DNA of 64,000 bases from Dimorphilus gyrociliatus (taxonomy: Eukaryota; Annelida; Polychaeta; Dinophilidae). Shown here in pieces: positions 1 to 25,503 of this stretch (the first letter of the stretch is position 1; every line of letters begins with the position of its first letter). The notes under the pieces were generated by a model. That model was not told where the DNA came from. It saw only the letters and a program-made list of their open reading frames with translations, and searched no databases. Where the stretch lies: positions 930,001-994,000 of the forward strand of contig CAJFCJ010000016.1 of NCBI GenBank assembly GCA_904063045.1. Reading direction: 5' to 3'. The translations under genes and the position numbers were made by a program.

Positions 1-496
1 GGTAAGTGATTCATTTTTCTTCATGTTCTTACTCTATTCGAGGTAAACTTGCAAAACTTCTGCCAACTGTTCCTTCTATCATCTTTTCTAGGTGTGATAG
101 CGGGCAGCGGAACTCTGGTCGGATTTCCTGTGATAAGAGGTTACCTGTCACTCCTTGTCCCGAACACACAACAAGGGGCTTTATTCTCCGGAACTTGCTT
201 CGTAGAAACTCTAGCTGATTTATTTGGCAATATAATTTTTGGCCTGATTTATGCCCAAACCTCCAAGACAACCTATCCAGGCTTAGTGTTTATTGTAGCG
301 GGTCTAATTGGTATCTTGAGCGTCATTCTAGCAAGGTAGGAGATAGATTTTAGTATACTTGCTTTTATCAATTAATACTACTTTTACCTCTTGGTTTTTC
401 TAGTCTTTTGTTTTCTTATTTGTTAACATAAACAGTTTCGCTAGTCGAATAGAAAAAGGACACGAAGACGAGCTTATTGTAGAAGACGAAGACTAA
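1..496 (+). CDS. SLC46/PCFT-like MFS transporter, 3' end (partial)
   Basis: Last exons of a gene that begins upstream of the window. Base 1 is the final base of an exon followed by a GTAAGT donor. The next exons are 92-335 and 436-496. The translation contains PNTQQGALFSGTCFVETLAD, then the two last membrane helices (GNIIFGLIYAQ..., GLVFIVAGLIGILSVILA). This resembles the end of SLC46 solute carriers (proton-coupled folate transporter family), where an EQG-ALF-like motif sits between helices 10 and 11. The open frame alone would stop at 339, but a GTAGGA donor at 336 and a CAG acceptor at 435 give a better cytosolic tail, SFASRIEKGHEDELIVEDED. A plasma-membrane or lysosomal carrier is likely; its substrate cannot be told. 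The acidic tail is unassigned. Confidence 0.75.
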
Positions 497-1217
497 CAGC
501 CGAACAGCCCTGATAAGGAACAAAAAACAAAAGCAATAATTAATAGCAAAGCTAAATAATAAAGCTTATGAATATTCAATTTAGATTAAATAAAATTAAG
601 AACAAAATACAATATATACTGTATATATAAATTGATATATAAATATATATATATATATTAGTATATATACTGTATATACTGTATACTGTGTATGTATGAA
701 TGAATGAATAAATTAATAAATAGTACGATTTGTCTGCTATTTTATTAGTTAGAAAAGTAAAATCGGTGCTGCTCAACTACAATGTTTCATATTATGACTG
801 AACGTTGAAAAGAGAATATTCCATGTTTTTACATTAAAAACCGAGAGATGGCATCTGATGTCGTTTATCATCTTTTAGAAACGTACTTTTTTTTTGCCCC
901 TTAAGGAAAAGGAAAAGATGGAAGGAATACTTGGAAAAGTCCCCAGGTAATGCGAGTTAAATTGTTAATATATATAAATATATATATAGCATATAGTATG
1001 CAGTATAACTGTATGCAGTTTATAAAGAGATATTTGGAAGAGAAGTGCCCACTAACGTCGAATGAATGACATTATTAGAGACATTCAAGAAAGAGATTAC
1101 GGAGAAACTAATGAAAAGAAAGATAGTCAAAAGAGAATGCAAAATGTAATTACTTGCGGTGTATATACCATATATATTAGTATATATGCTATATTATATA
1201 TATAGATATATATTGCA

Positions 1218-1253
<36 letters not shown>

Positions 1254-4200
1254 TATAACGTATAGATGTGTATAATACTGCAAAATTGCTCGTTTTAGAC
1301 ATATAACAAGTTAATAAGGTAATAATTGAGATACTATTCATACATACTTTGATTTTGTAACTTGGAAAATGTTTGTAAAATGCAAACATAATTTACTATT
1401 CTAAAACGTTGTATAGTTATTAAAAATATTGAAGCATAGCTCTTCGTGACGTCATGAATCTATTGTCTATTGTCACTTTTCACTCTGACGTCGTATAAAT
1501 CCAATGTTTGTCCAGTTGGATGTATCATATTACAAACAATGCTAAATCAATTTATAACCTGAACGAGGTCAGGCGCTCCATATTGGAATTTCCCTTTCTC
1601 TAATTCAATTATACCTCTAACCGATTAGGGGCTGGATTTAATCGCCCAGCTCATTGACCTTAGCTTACAAGTGGTGTCAGCTCTCTGTTATCTCTTTGGG
1701 GATGTTGTAAACCATTCACTTCTTTCTAGCGAAAGGGCTGGAGGGAGAGGGAAGAGGAGAGGGCTTGCAGAGAAATCAATAATAATTCATCGATACTGCA
1801 AAAGCTTTTAAGTGGTTAAGTTTTAGGCCTATGGTGGTATAAGAATGTCACTTATCGAGACAAGTGAGAAAAAGGCAACATGATCTAAAACCGAGTTAAT
1901 TAGGCATAAAGTTAATTCGAATAGTGCGATGAAGCGTGTAAAACTAGTAAGAACAATTTACTTTTGCGTTGATAAAGTAACTAGTACGAAAAAGTAAATA
2001 TTTTTTTTTTAAAGAAAAATAGACAGAGAAGAGAAGAGAAGAAAAGTAAAAATTGATAGATACTACTGTCGAGTAGAAAAAAAACAAAAAGAGACACCTA
2101 GTCGATTGATATAAACAAACAACTGGCATCTATAAGGAAAAGTAGAAGAAGTAGGAGGAGAAGAGAAGAGGAAGAAGAAGAAAAAGAAGAAGAAGAGAGC
2201 TAGACAGAGCTAGATCGAGGAGCAGAGACAGAGAGACAAGACTTATTTACTACTCTAAAGAAAAACTGCTAATTAAATGTACAATAGTACCTCTTTGAAA
2301 AGTAATACGCGTACGGTCGAGTATCGCGCATGTACCTACACAAACCAAATCCCTAGTGAATTCCGTTAGATGAGACTTGCATATTATATGTATAATGAGA
2401 AATTTGTACTGCAATAAGCTACAATAGACGTGACTAGATAGTTTATATTTACTAAAAGCTTTACTTTCTTTATTTGTAAATTTAACTTGTTATTTCATAT
2501 ATATAGATATATATATATATATATATATATGTATATTTATAGATATACTGTATGTAATAAGCATATTACTAAGATTCAGCTAGTAGGAAATATAGAGTTT
2601 GCATTTAAAAAAAAAGGGACTGATCTGGATATAAAGTTTCTTCTTAAAAAGGCCATGAATGTTGTTTTAAAGTGCATTAGTTGCATTAGTAAAATAAATG
2701 ACCTGCAATTTCTCGCTTTCGAATCGATATAGGGAAAGATGAGAGAAGAATTAAAGGTTATCTGTAGATATTATAGTAAAAAAAAAGAAGGAGTCAAACT
2801 CTTTATGCTCTTTAGTATAATCTAATACAAGGAGAAATGAAGAATATAAATATATACATATATGAATTGATAATTTCTTTTTTCCCCAGGAATTCTATCC
2901 TATAATATAGAAAATTAACACCGAAAAGCTAATTTAACCCATTAATTATGTACGTACTATCGAAGTGAGGGGCAGACGGACTGGTCAGACTTTGTTAATG
3001 AGCTTCGTAATTAAATATTTAAGCTAATAAAAAAATGAGTTTATTTAGGATACTCCTCTAATCCAATAGATATAAAGTTATACATATGCCAACATATATC
3101 TACTGTGTATATATTTATAAACTAGGCATTCACTTTTTCAATACTTTTTTCTCTCTTTCTCTCTTTAATTAAGTGTATTCATAGGCTTATAAAAAGTGAA
3201 TAAAAAAATGAAGAGAGAGTGAGTGAGAAGGAAGGGAAGACTGAATGAGGGAAAATGAATAGAAAATAGAGAGAGAGAGAGAAAAAGGGGCTGTAAAGAA
3301 CCTGGTTATTAACTGAATTATTGTATGATTTCACCAATTTTCCTCTTAAGTTCCTTATAACATAAGGGCCATTGTGAAAAACAAAACAAACTACAAAATT
3401 TATTTTCAAACTAGCACAACAAACCACTGCCTAAAATATTATTCTTACGTTCAACTATCCAACGACTAGGCCTACTTTGTCACTAAATTCTACAAAGGGA
3501 AGAAGAGAAAATCCAGGTATGGAGAGAGAAAGAGAGAGAGAGAGAGAAATCAAAGATCCTCAATGAATTATAAGGATATAAACGTTTAATAAAATTTTAT
3601 ACAAAAGGTTTTATTCTTTTTCCCCTCTTCTTCTTTTTCTCTTTTTATTATTATTATGATGCATAATGTTAATTATAGTTTCTTTTTAAAAGGTTGAAGG
3701 AAGTGACGTTGGCGTCTCTTTGTTTGTTGTGTATGAACACCTGAACCAAATTTTTACCTTACATGTTTATAATTAAATAAAGTTTATGGCAAAGATAAAG
3801 ATATAAACACTGTGTAGTAATATATACACCTGCGCTTGCAGACACATAACAAGCAAGCGCAACATACGAAGAGAATCAAGAACCAAGTGCATATTTTCTA
3901 AATCTTCTAATGAGGCGGAATTTGAGGAGCTGGGAAAGAGTTTGAATATTTTACCAATCTGGACAAACTAGAAGGAAAACTGCAGATGTTTTGTCAAGTC
4001 TCTAATTCTTTACCCCAGTGGAATTGAAAGTGATTCGAGGGGGATATAAAAAACACGTTGCCTATATTTTCGCTCGATTTTTCCTCTTCTTTCTCCGCTT
4101 TTAAGCGAAATGTCAGGCGGTTTGACGCATGACTAGAGGGTAGGAAAAAAAAACACAGACCCTAACTGAACTGCAAAGCCTTTTATGGTCGGACGATTGC

Positions 4201-5149
4201 AGTAGCACCACAATATAAATACAATACAATTGGATACAGTCGATTACTGTAGAGTACTCTAGACGATCTTTATTAAAATAACTCCCCCTTTTAGCATATG
4301 CTTTCATACTCTCCAACTAATAATTAATCATCTTTTCATCCCTTTCTAGTTGCTTGTTTATTCCTTTCTAATTTAATAAAAAATGTGTAGAGATGATTAA
4401 AGTTTTTCGGCAATGTTAAATTATCATTTCCTCGTTTTTTTGATAGTCCGTAAATGGAATAGAAAATATTCCCATTCGGCAGAAGGAGATGGATGCTCTC
4501 TATCTCATTATTATGTATAAAAGTTGCCTGATACTTTTTCCCCTATTTCGCCCTTATCATTTTCAATAAAAAACACGTGCAAGTCGCTGAAGTGTATAAA
4601 CACACAGCTGCATAGATTCATGCGTACGTATTGTACACTCTACGCTCTTCAGTCTATTGTAACATACACTTATAAATCTACATACATACATACTCGTATA
4701 AGAAATCATTTGCAGTATAAAAAGATACCAGAATAAAATAATAAGAACCCAAATTTATGTAAAAGCAATGAATAGGAGAATTAATAACAATAAAAAAAGA
4801 AATTCTAAAGATATAAGAAAATCTTTGCCTATCCTATTGTTTTTAATTGGGATGATAAGTTTTTTCCGAGTCACGTGATCGCTCTTATTCCGGCAGGTCT
4901 CATGCAATTATGCTAAGATATAAAGACCGACCTTGTCCGTCTTGTCCGCATACTAAAGGATGGTGGCGCTAGATCAAATCGTGAACGGAATTTCGTCTTC
5001 AATTTCCAGAGTGTCACCTGCCAATTAGATAGCCTAATCAATTTTTATTCGATATTATCGACTTGCTGTGCAGCTTTTACGGTTTGAATAGGCAACAAAC
5101 GATCCAGGCGACGCCTTTAGACGCCTCAGTCGCCTTCTAGACGCCGGCT
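497..5149. other. Intergenic spacer, simple repeats, no gene seen
   Basis: About 4.6 kb between the transporter and the glutamate receptor. It holds (TA)n tracts around 640-660, 1217-1252 and 2509-2530, GA-rich stretches (2140-2240, 3270-3290, 3530-3550) and many copies of a TACTGTA/TACAGTA motif. The open frames here are low-complexity Tyr-Ile or Ser-Leu translations of repeats and are not coding. A consensus cAMP response element, TGACGTCA at 1447-1454, lies about 40 bases before a TATAAA at 1494. That could be a promoter, but no coding exon follows it. Confidence 0.5.
558..594 (+). promoter_or_regulatory. Polyadenylation signals of the SLC46-like gene
   Basis: Two AATAAA hexamers, at 558-563 and 589-594, lie 60-100 bases after the transporter stop codon. 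This is the usual distance for a cleavage and polyadenylation signal. Confidence 0.5.
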
Positions 5150-16821
<11,672 letters not shown>

Positions 16822-18255
16822 TAAGTTAAGTTGTAAGAAAAGTCGTTTCCTCCATTCCCTCCGTCCTCATTTTTTTCTCTTGCAACAAATATCAGATATA
16901 TTCTTTTAAAAACTCTGTCTTTATCTCTATTATCTATCTATTTATCTTAATCTTTTACAACTGTCTTAGTCATCCATGTATCTTTTTCTTTCTTTCTTTC
17001 TTTCTCTCTCTCTCTCTCTTTCCTTTTCTTTTTTCGATCTCTTAGATTTAGGATTTAACTTTTTTATCTAGAATTAAGACTCTTCGTGCATTATATTCTT
17101 ATATCTCTTTATTCTTATTATTCTTATTCTTATTATTATTATTTGCTTGTTATTTATGTTTCTTAATTATTTGTTTACTTTTTCTGTTTTTTATTTCTTA
17201 TTCTTTACAAAAAAAATAATTGACTTACGCCAAATAAAAGAAGTAAGAAGGGGAGACCGAAAAATATTTGGTAATATTCAATCAATCAATCAAAAACCTC
17301 ACTCTCTCTCTCTCTCTCTCTCTGTTCAAAAATGCACAAGAAAAAAGACAACAAGATTGTTTTCTTTTTTTCTCTCTTCATTTCTTTTTCATTTTTATTT
17401 AAATTTCATCAAACTATTTCGCAATATTTTTCTTTTTGGCAATTCCAATACGTATATATATATATATATATACGCTTGATTATATACGTATTTATTGAAT
17501 GAAATTGTTTTGAACTGCTGTTGAAAAACAGTAAAAGAAAAAGAAAAGAAAAAAAAATTCCCAACAATATTTTTTAATAAAAAAAAAAGAAATAAAAGAA
17601 ATTTTTTTTCGGCTGTCAGAAACACCCAACTCGTTTACAAAATGTTTAAATAAATGATTAATACCATTTTGCAAACTTGTTCGAGGTATTCTTGCAGTAA
17701 TTTCCAACAATTTTTTTTTCTTATTTAACAAAGAAACATTTAAGAAAAAATGTTTTAAAAGAACAAAAATTGAGACAAAAAAAGAAAATTTTTTTTCAAT
17801 GTAATAACTTTTTGTTTTCCTTCAATGATTGTAAACAACTTTCACGTTTTTCACTTTCATTTTTCTCCTTATTTTTTCTATTCTTTTCATAATAGAGAAT
17901 CTTTCTTTCATTTTTCATTTTTCTACTCTTTGTTTCTTTTTCTTCTTTTTTCATTTTTGATCTGCAAAAAACGAAGCCTGAATAATTAAAGTGAAACATT
18001 TCTTCTTTTTTTTTATTATTATGTATTAATTGTACATGCTATAATTTATGCATTGATATGTTTATAAATAGCAGGTAGACAGTATTTTACTGTACATACA
18101 TTTAATATTATTAAATGTATGTGTAGCTGTTGCGATACGCACACCATTCTGTATATATACCGTGTATTACACTGTATATATATAGTTGTTATCCTTTTCA
18201 ACTTTTTCTACTTTTTACTAAATGCTTCTTTTCCTATTTTATTAAAAATATTCAG

Positions 18256-18401
18256 CTGGTTTGGCGCTATTAATTGCCCAGTCAACAAATCAAGGTGTTA
18301 CAAGTGCGGGAGAGACTTCGGCATCTGAATCAAAACCTTTGAAATCATCTAAAAAATCGTCGAATGAATCTGAACTGGATCTAACAGAGACGACAATTTG
18401 A
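18256..18401 (+). CDS. Probable alternative last exon of the glutamate receptor with PDZ ligand
   Basis: After a TTCAG acceptor at 18255 an open frame of 48 residues begins GLALLIAQSTNQG, is Ser/Lys-rich, and ends LDLTETTI then stop. A GCAG|GTGTAA donor at 16427 in the last receptor exon has the matching phase (1). The join gives ...SKMAA then GLALLIAQ..., a receptor of 873 residues, near the usual family length. The final T-T-I fits a class I PDZ-binding motif, common at the ends of metabotropic receptors. An AATAAA follows at 18418-18423. An isoform that uses this exon would lose the acidic tail. The exon is inferred from phase, composition and position only. Confidence 0.6.
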
Positions 18402-18686
18402 AATTGACATATTACATAATAAAATATTGAATGTATAATCAAGAAAAAAACAAATAATAATAATGAAAACTTGTAAAACTGTTTATACCATTAACTTATT
18501 AAAGGAAAAAACCAACTTTCTATGCACAAATTTAATGTAATAAGCTTGTTTCTTTTTCTTTTTCTTTCTTTTTTGTTCTGGAGAAGTGCTCATGCAGATA
18601 AAATGTAAATTTTGTATATAGCAAACAAAACTATGTAATTTATGCATTATATAAAAAAAAACAAACAAAATATTTTACTATGTGTA

Positions 18687-18724
<38 letters not shown>

Positions 18725-20423
18725 TTTCACTAAACTACTCAATCTTTATTCTCCATCAATTTATCTTAATTTTTTTCACTTTCTGTCTCTCTTTTTCTGG
18801 CTATCTTTTCCCCCCCTTCGCCCCTTCCCTCTCACGCCTACCTTAATATAGAATAACACAGAAATGGACGTCTTTACCACTGTCTTTCAATTTCCTGTTG
18901 TAAGAAACAAACGCATGTATTTGACGACGATGACGACACCATATACAACTAATTATATAATGTATTATATTTTGCCAAGATAAAATTGAAATATATAGAA
19001 GGACAGGTCTCTTTTGAATTCTATTATATTACAACTAATTAACAATAAGACGGATTGATAGATAGAAACGAGATAATTCAATTAACTATTGAAAACAGGA
19101 AAAGAAATCTTTAACTAAAATCCTCCCGTCAAGTAAAAATAGTCAAACATGTTAATTTAATATAACGTTATACAATTTTTAAAACTGCAATACCGCAATA
19201 TTGTATTTACTTTTCAAGTGCTTTAACCATTCTTCTAAAATCTAATAAAGGAATTTAGTCATATTACGTTACCCAAAGCATCTTCATTAAAAAGCTTACA
19301 ACTAATGGATATATTTAATTTTGTTCCTTTTTCAACTTGATAGACTAAATATATACTGTTTGTTTGTTTGTTTTTTATTTCCTTCTTTCCATCCACCACT
19401 GTCATTTTGCCATTCTGTCATCTCCTACCAACTTTCTTTATACGAAGAAATATACCATTTGCCCATTCTTCAACAACTCTTTTAAGGCGTGAAATAGAGG
19501 CTCAAACGCGTAAACTCAATCTTCTACAAATATATAATTATAAATTAACCACAAGACTAATTACGTTGTTGATGCATACAAGCACTTTACTTCTTTCCTC
19601 CAATTCTCATTTATTTCTTAAATGTCCGATAGATGGTGTTGTAAACGAATTATTTATTTTATTTTTTGTATAACAATCGGCAGATAGAGAGAAAAAAAGT
19701 CTACTTTTCTGATTTTCTATTAGATTGTTTGCGTATGGAATGACAAAACTAACGACCTACTTATGTATTGTGTGTATTGTATACATTCGCACGTACATAA
19801 TACCTATATATAAACACGTTTATAGATTGGATTATTTTTAGGCCTCTTGCCATTGTTTTCTTCCTCGAGTACTTGAATAAAGAGAGAGAGAGAGAGGAAA
19901 AGCAGAAAAGGAAGAGGAAAGAGAAGAAATTGAAAAATGACAGCCGTGATAGTATTATTAGAAATGTAGAAAAAAAAAGATTAAAAGTTGTTTTTTAATT
20001 ATATAATAACTTTTTTAATAAAAAGAGAAAACCAAGTAGAAAGATAAATGTCATTTAAATATCAATACACATTTAACTTTTCATTAAATATTCTATCTTG
20101 TTGCTTATTTAATTTTAATTAATATTTTTTATTTATCATTTTATATTCATTTTTCCAGGAAAAAGAATTTTTTCTTTATGAAATTGTATTCTCTATACTT
20201 GTCTTTCTTTTGTCTATTTATTCTCTCTCTCTCTCGCGCGCGCGCTCGTACGCTCTCTAACTCTCTTAATTTGTTCCTCTGTGCAGAGGGAGAAGCCGTC
20301 TCTCCCCTAATTAATCATTGCCTCTAACTAATAAATTATAAATAAAGAATACATTCAACGATTGAAGTTTTGGATGAGTAATAGAGTAAAAAAGAAAAAG
20401 AAAAAGAAATGAAAAGTTGCAGT

Positions 20424-20463
<40 letters not shown>

Positions 20464-21371
20464 TTCTCTTTCCCTTTCTCTTTTTAAGAAGGATAATAAA
20501 ATATTCAAGTGAAATATAATTCAATTAAAATTTTTCATACTTTTTGGATATAAAATAAGAAAAGAAGAGGAAAAAAAAGGATCTTTTATGTACAATTTCC
20601 TCTCTTTTTTTTTCTTTATATATTATTACGCCTTCTTAAGAATAGTTCATGTTTGATATCTATAGATTACTCTTTTTTTTATTATTTAACTTCGTCTTTA
20701 TGCTTCTTTTAACAATTGAAGGCATAACTCTTCCTTTCTTTTTACCACCCTTGAAACACTTATCTACAAAGTTCAAGCTCAAAATACTCGTATATGATTT
20801 AACAGGGAAATATTTAATATTTAATACTTAATTATATATGACTTGAATATTTGCTATGTAAAGTAGGGGTACATTATATCTATTCATTCTATTCGTAGCC
20901 AGTTAGCAAGCGAAGAGAGTAGAGATGAGAAAAGGGGAAAAGGGAATGAGACACAGAGAGCAAGAGAGAGAGTGTGTGTGTGTGTGTTTGTGTGTGAAAG
21001 CGAAAGAGAAGACAAACGAGTGAGAGAGAGAAAAAATAAACTCGTGTTATGTATGCGTGTCTAAGTTTAATTCTTTATCTAATTGATCAAACGATGTATC
21101 AAATTTTCATTAGAGCAGCCTTATTATTTTTCTATTGTTTTCACCTCTTTTTAGTCTTATCATAAAAGTGAGAAAGCATGGCTGGAAATTATATATACAC
21201 TACACAGAATGTATGAAAAACGTCCACAGCTTTTGTACGAATATTCTGAGAATGTGCAAAAAACATTGTTGTAATTATATAATACTATTAGGCCTACTTA
21301 ATTAGGGTAGCTCTAAAAAATATCAGGCTATTATTAGTAATTATCGTTATTATTAATTAACTAGAATCATC

Positions 21372-21409
<38 letters not shown>

Positions 21410-24400
21410 TGAATGAGAAAATGAAAAGATGGGAGAGAGAGGAGAAATGTTTTACTCTTTTGTATTAAAAGTGTTACCATTCGATAATGTAAGGAAAGCT
21501 TATATAAATATATCATACACAATATGAAAAAACCTATTGATACTTTTACAAATCTAGTCATTTCTTGAGCCGAAAACGCCAACAATAAGAACTTTCTCAT
21601 GTGTAAATACAACATATGTGCAGTATAGCTATACAGTCTATCTATCTATTGCTGTATATCTACATGTTCATCTGATACTATGTATACAATATACATATTA
21701 TATGAAATATATATATACAGTATATAATATTAGTATATATAATAATATACATCTATACAGTTTACTCTCTGACCATTAAATTAAGAAAGCATTTCAGTCA
21801 CATAATTTTCCTTCTCTTCTCATCTCTTCTTTCCTATTCTTCCTCTCTGTCTTCCTTCCTCCCTGTCTCCCTATCTCTCTAATCGTAGGCCTATTGAGAT
21901 TTGGAATTGAATAAAAAATTAATGATGAATAACGCAATTCACGATAAAAACCAAGAGACGAAGAAGAGAAATGTAGATAGGGCTAATTAATTTCGAGTAA
22001 AGATTATAGAAATACAAAGTATATATGCTTGTAATATTTCTTATAGAATATCATTTGTTTATTTCCTTGTTTATTCCTATAGTAGCTGCGAATATTGGCT
22101 ATCGTTTATCATTTCTTATACTGTATATATATATATATATATATATATAGATACATAGAGATTGCAGTTAACGCCTCGAAAAGAAATAAAAAAAAGTCTG
22201 CTCTTATCCCTTATTACATATACAAAAATGATCCGGAATCAAACTAAGCGCTCAATTTTCAACTAATGCTTCGTGATCGATATCACCGTTAATGTCAAAT
22301 ACTTTGGATTTTGAGGGATAGGAAAAAAAAAGCTACCCTTAGCTACGTGTTGCTATGTTACCCCAAGCGGTTTTGAGAAGCAATTTAGACAAGTCATCTC
22401 GCTTGGTCCATGCAAATACATTCTTTCAATATGCACCTATTTTTCCCCTCTTTTTTATTAATCGATAATAACCATTATTTCCTCTGCTTTAATATCAATA
22501 CACTCTACCTTCAGGTCTACTTCTTCTTCGCCCCCCCCTCCCCCCACTCTTACTCCTCCTACTCCTACTCCTCTTCTTTTACTTTCTCCTTTCTCCTCTT
22601 ATCTTGTATTGTATTCCAATTCACCGACTATTCCGCTCTTTTCTACTCCCACCTCTTCAGTATTTTTTTTTCTACCCCTTGTAGTTTTTTGCTCTAGTTT
22701 TAATACCATAATATACACATTTATAATCCAGTCTGAACATGTCCTACAAATCAAATGCTCTTTTTTCTTCTTGTTCTCCTTCTTCTTAAGAAGAGTCTTT
22801 TTTTATTTTTTAGGGTTAGAAATAATCTATCGCCGTAGGCCTATATTTGTATATGTGGTTGTTTCCACATATAGGAGAATAGAGTGTTTACAGGCTGAAT
22901 CTATAAGCAATTACCATTGATTATTCTTTGTTTGTCTTTTTCTTTGGTAAGTAACTATTTGTTCGTCTAATGTTAAATAAAAATGTTTAATTTAATTAAT
23001 TAGAAAGAGAAAATCTGGCAAAAATCATTCGATAGGCATTTTGAAAAGAAAATTCAAGGGAAATTAATTATATAGCTAAACAAATGGAGGAGAAGATGAA
23101 ACGAAGAGAATTTTCAATAGCTGATGAAAGTAAAAGTGTGACAATTTTGCTAAATGAACGAAGGTATGGAGAGAGAGAGAGAGAGAGAGACAGAGAGAGA
23201 GAGATACACAGAATTGGGAATTAATGGCAAAAATAAAGCAATCTCCATTCTTTAAATCAAATGCAATTAATGAAGTTTTTAGTAACAATTCGTGACAGCA
23301 AACACTAGTCCTCAATTACTTGGCCATTCTTTAATTCTCTTTATAAACTAAGGTAGTGCTTTTTTTAAGCAAAAAGTAGTATGGCATTAATGTTGAAATT
23401 AGGTCAAACTGATTAGATATAAATAGTTTTATTTGAAATATAAAAACATAAAAAAGGTGGAAAAGAGTAAATTAAATTTATTACAAGCATAATCAATATA
23501 CAGTAAAGAGTATATTAGTACGTATGTGCGCATGCATATATGCATATACTGTATATATATACATATGTTTTTATTCTCCTTGTCTTCTTGTCTTCTCCAC
23601 TAAAGAAAAAAGGAATTTACTTTCTATTCTTATTCAACTTCCTCTTCTTCTTCTTCTTCTTCTTCTTCTATAATACTTACTAATCACTTTTCAATAGGAT
23701 TTTACCTGACCTCTTTTTTCTAGTTGTTTTACTCTTTGCTCTAATTTTTACTCCACTTTCTCGTCCTATGATATTCATCCATATTCATATATCCTGCACA
23801 GGTACAACGGAAATTATTCAACATACCCAGATACATATTTATGGCCTTGTATTATTTGATTATGAATAGTTTAGAAGATCTTGATAAGAGCAGCTGATAG
23901 TGTAATTCTTATCGACAGGCTAACGTTTTAAAATATCTGTTTATATGGGATGGAAGTACTTGATCTACAGGCTAGGAAGTCGAGCCTTATCTAATCAAGA
24001 ACCGTGTGCTTAAGCAATGTCGATACCATATCAAATAATATAGATGAAAAAAAGAAATATTCACATACGACAGAATGAGACCTTCAAACGAATTTTTATT
24101 TGTTCTTTATTATTAATTAGTTAATAAATTAATAATATTTACCTATTTATCTATTACACGGACAGGACTGCGGCTAATTTCACATGTCCTCCCACACATA
24201 CAACTAACTATGTGTGTTTATCTATTGTTTATGTACTCTATATACTTATACATTGTATCTCGCTCCTCTGTCTCTTTCTCTTGGATTCGTGTTCGTAAGG
24301 TTGAATTTTATGCGAGGGTCGATTAGAGCAAACTCGTAAGCTTGTTATTCTTATCCATTATTAATAGGACTGCTTGTTGGCAGTCTGAAAAAAAAGGAAT

Positions 24401-24784
24401 GTTTTAGCTGGAAAAGGCGGCGACTAGGGAATAAAGACGTTCAAAAGAGTGTCTCTTTTTTGGCGAAATAAGGATTTTATGAAGCTCAGCACATACTTAA
24501 AAATCGTTATTGCTCACAAAACGCGCGCTTAATCAACACAATTTGATATAAATGATTTACAACTATAGAAAGGTGTGTATAGTATTGGAACGTAATGTAA
24601 CACGGTTACGTGCTCAACGTTAATTCATTACGAATCATTTTCCGGAAGGGAATTGGTAACCACTCGAACACCCAAGGTAGGTTATTAACAGAATGCGGAC
24701 GGCGTTCGATTAACGCTCGACGCCAGAGAAAAATTTGTCTGGAATAATATTTACGTTAAAAATTAAGTACAATGTAATAAGAAA
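18402..24784. other. Intergenic spacer rich in microsatellites
   Basis: About 6.4 kb between the receptor and PDE9A. It contains (CT)n/(GA)n tracts (18697-18724, 20427-20459, 21373-21404, 23170-23205), (CTT)n at 23643-23669, GT repeats near 20971-20995 and (TA)n near 22121-22149. Predicted short open frames are translations of these tracts. No gene with family similarity or splice-consistent exons was seen. The last 300 bases probably hold the PDE9A promoter; no clear TATA box was found. Confidence 0.5.
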
Positions 24785-24908
24785 ATGGCGACAAAATTGA
24801 TATATTTTACGATTAACGAAAGAGAAGAACAGGCGGAATTTCGTAACGACGACACAAACGAAGAAGTACGAGGTAAGAAAAGATGTCGATATAATATATA
24901 CACGAGAC

Positions 24909-24939
<31 letters not shown>

Positions 24940-25465
24940 AAACCGATAAGCGTTCACAATTGGACGTTTAAAAAACGCTTTAGTTCTATATATATTTACT
25001 TGTTACTCTGGGCATTAGTACCCTGTGTGTGTATGCGTGTATCTATGTATCTATGTATCTATGTATGCTTATACATAATTTATAGAAACCTGTAAAATAA
25101 GAGATAAACTAGAGATATAAATCTGACGTATTACATGCAAAAGACTATATATATATATATATATATACAGTATATTTAATAATACTTTAAAAGGCATACT
25201 CTTAATAATATATTATTTAAAAATTGGCACAAGACTTTAAGATTAAGAAATAAACTTTATGCAAAGGAACAAACAATAAAATGGCCTTGGAAGAGAATAC
25301 AATACGCTAGAAAACAGAAGGCCCAGACTTCAAATTTGCAGTTCTTCCTAATAAATCAGAGCGTGTAGTTTGTCAATATTTACACTATTCTTCTGCGCCA
25401 CCTTTTTTTCTACTATTCATATTTACCGACCTAGAAAAAATAAGAGAGATTTTTGGTCAATCTCT

Positions 25466-25503
<38 letters not shown>

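Noticed and set aside
576-776. Minus-strand frame rich in Tyr-Ile-Tyr
   Set aside because: It is a translation of (TA)n repeats; no splice or family support. Similar Tyr-Ile frames near 1189-1389, 2487-2732, 27545-27817 and 35306-35503 were dropped for the same reason.
20311-20524. Arg-Glu repeat frames on the minus strand
   Set aside because: They arise from the (CT)n tract at 20427-20459 read on the other strand. The two overlapping frames cannot both be genes and neither has flanking coding sequence.
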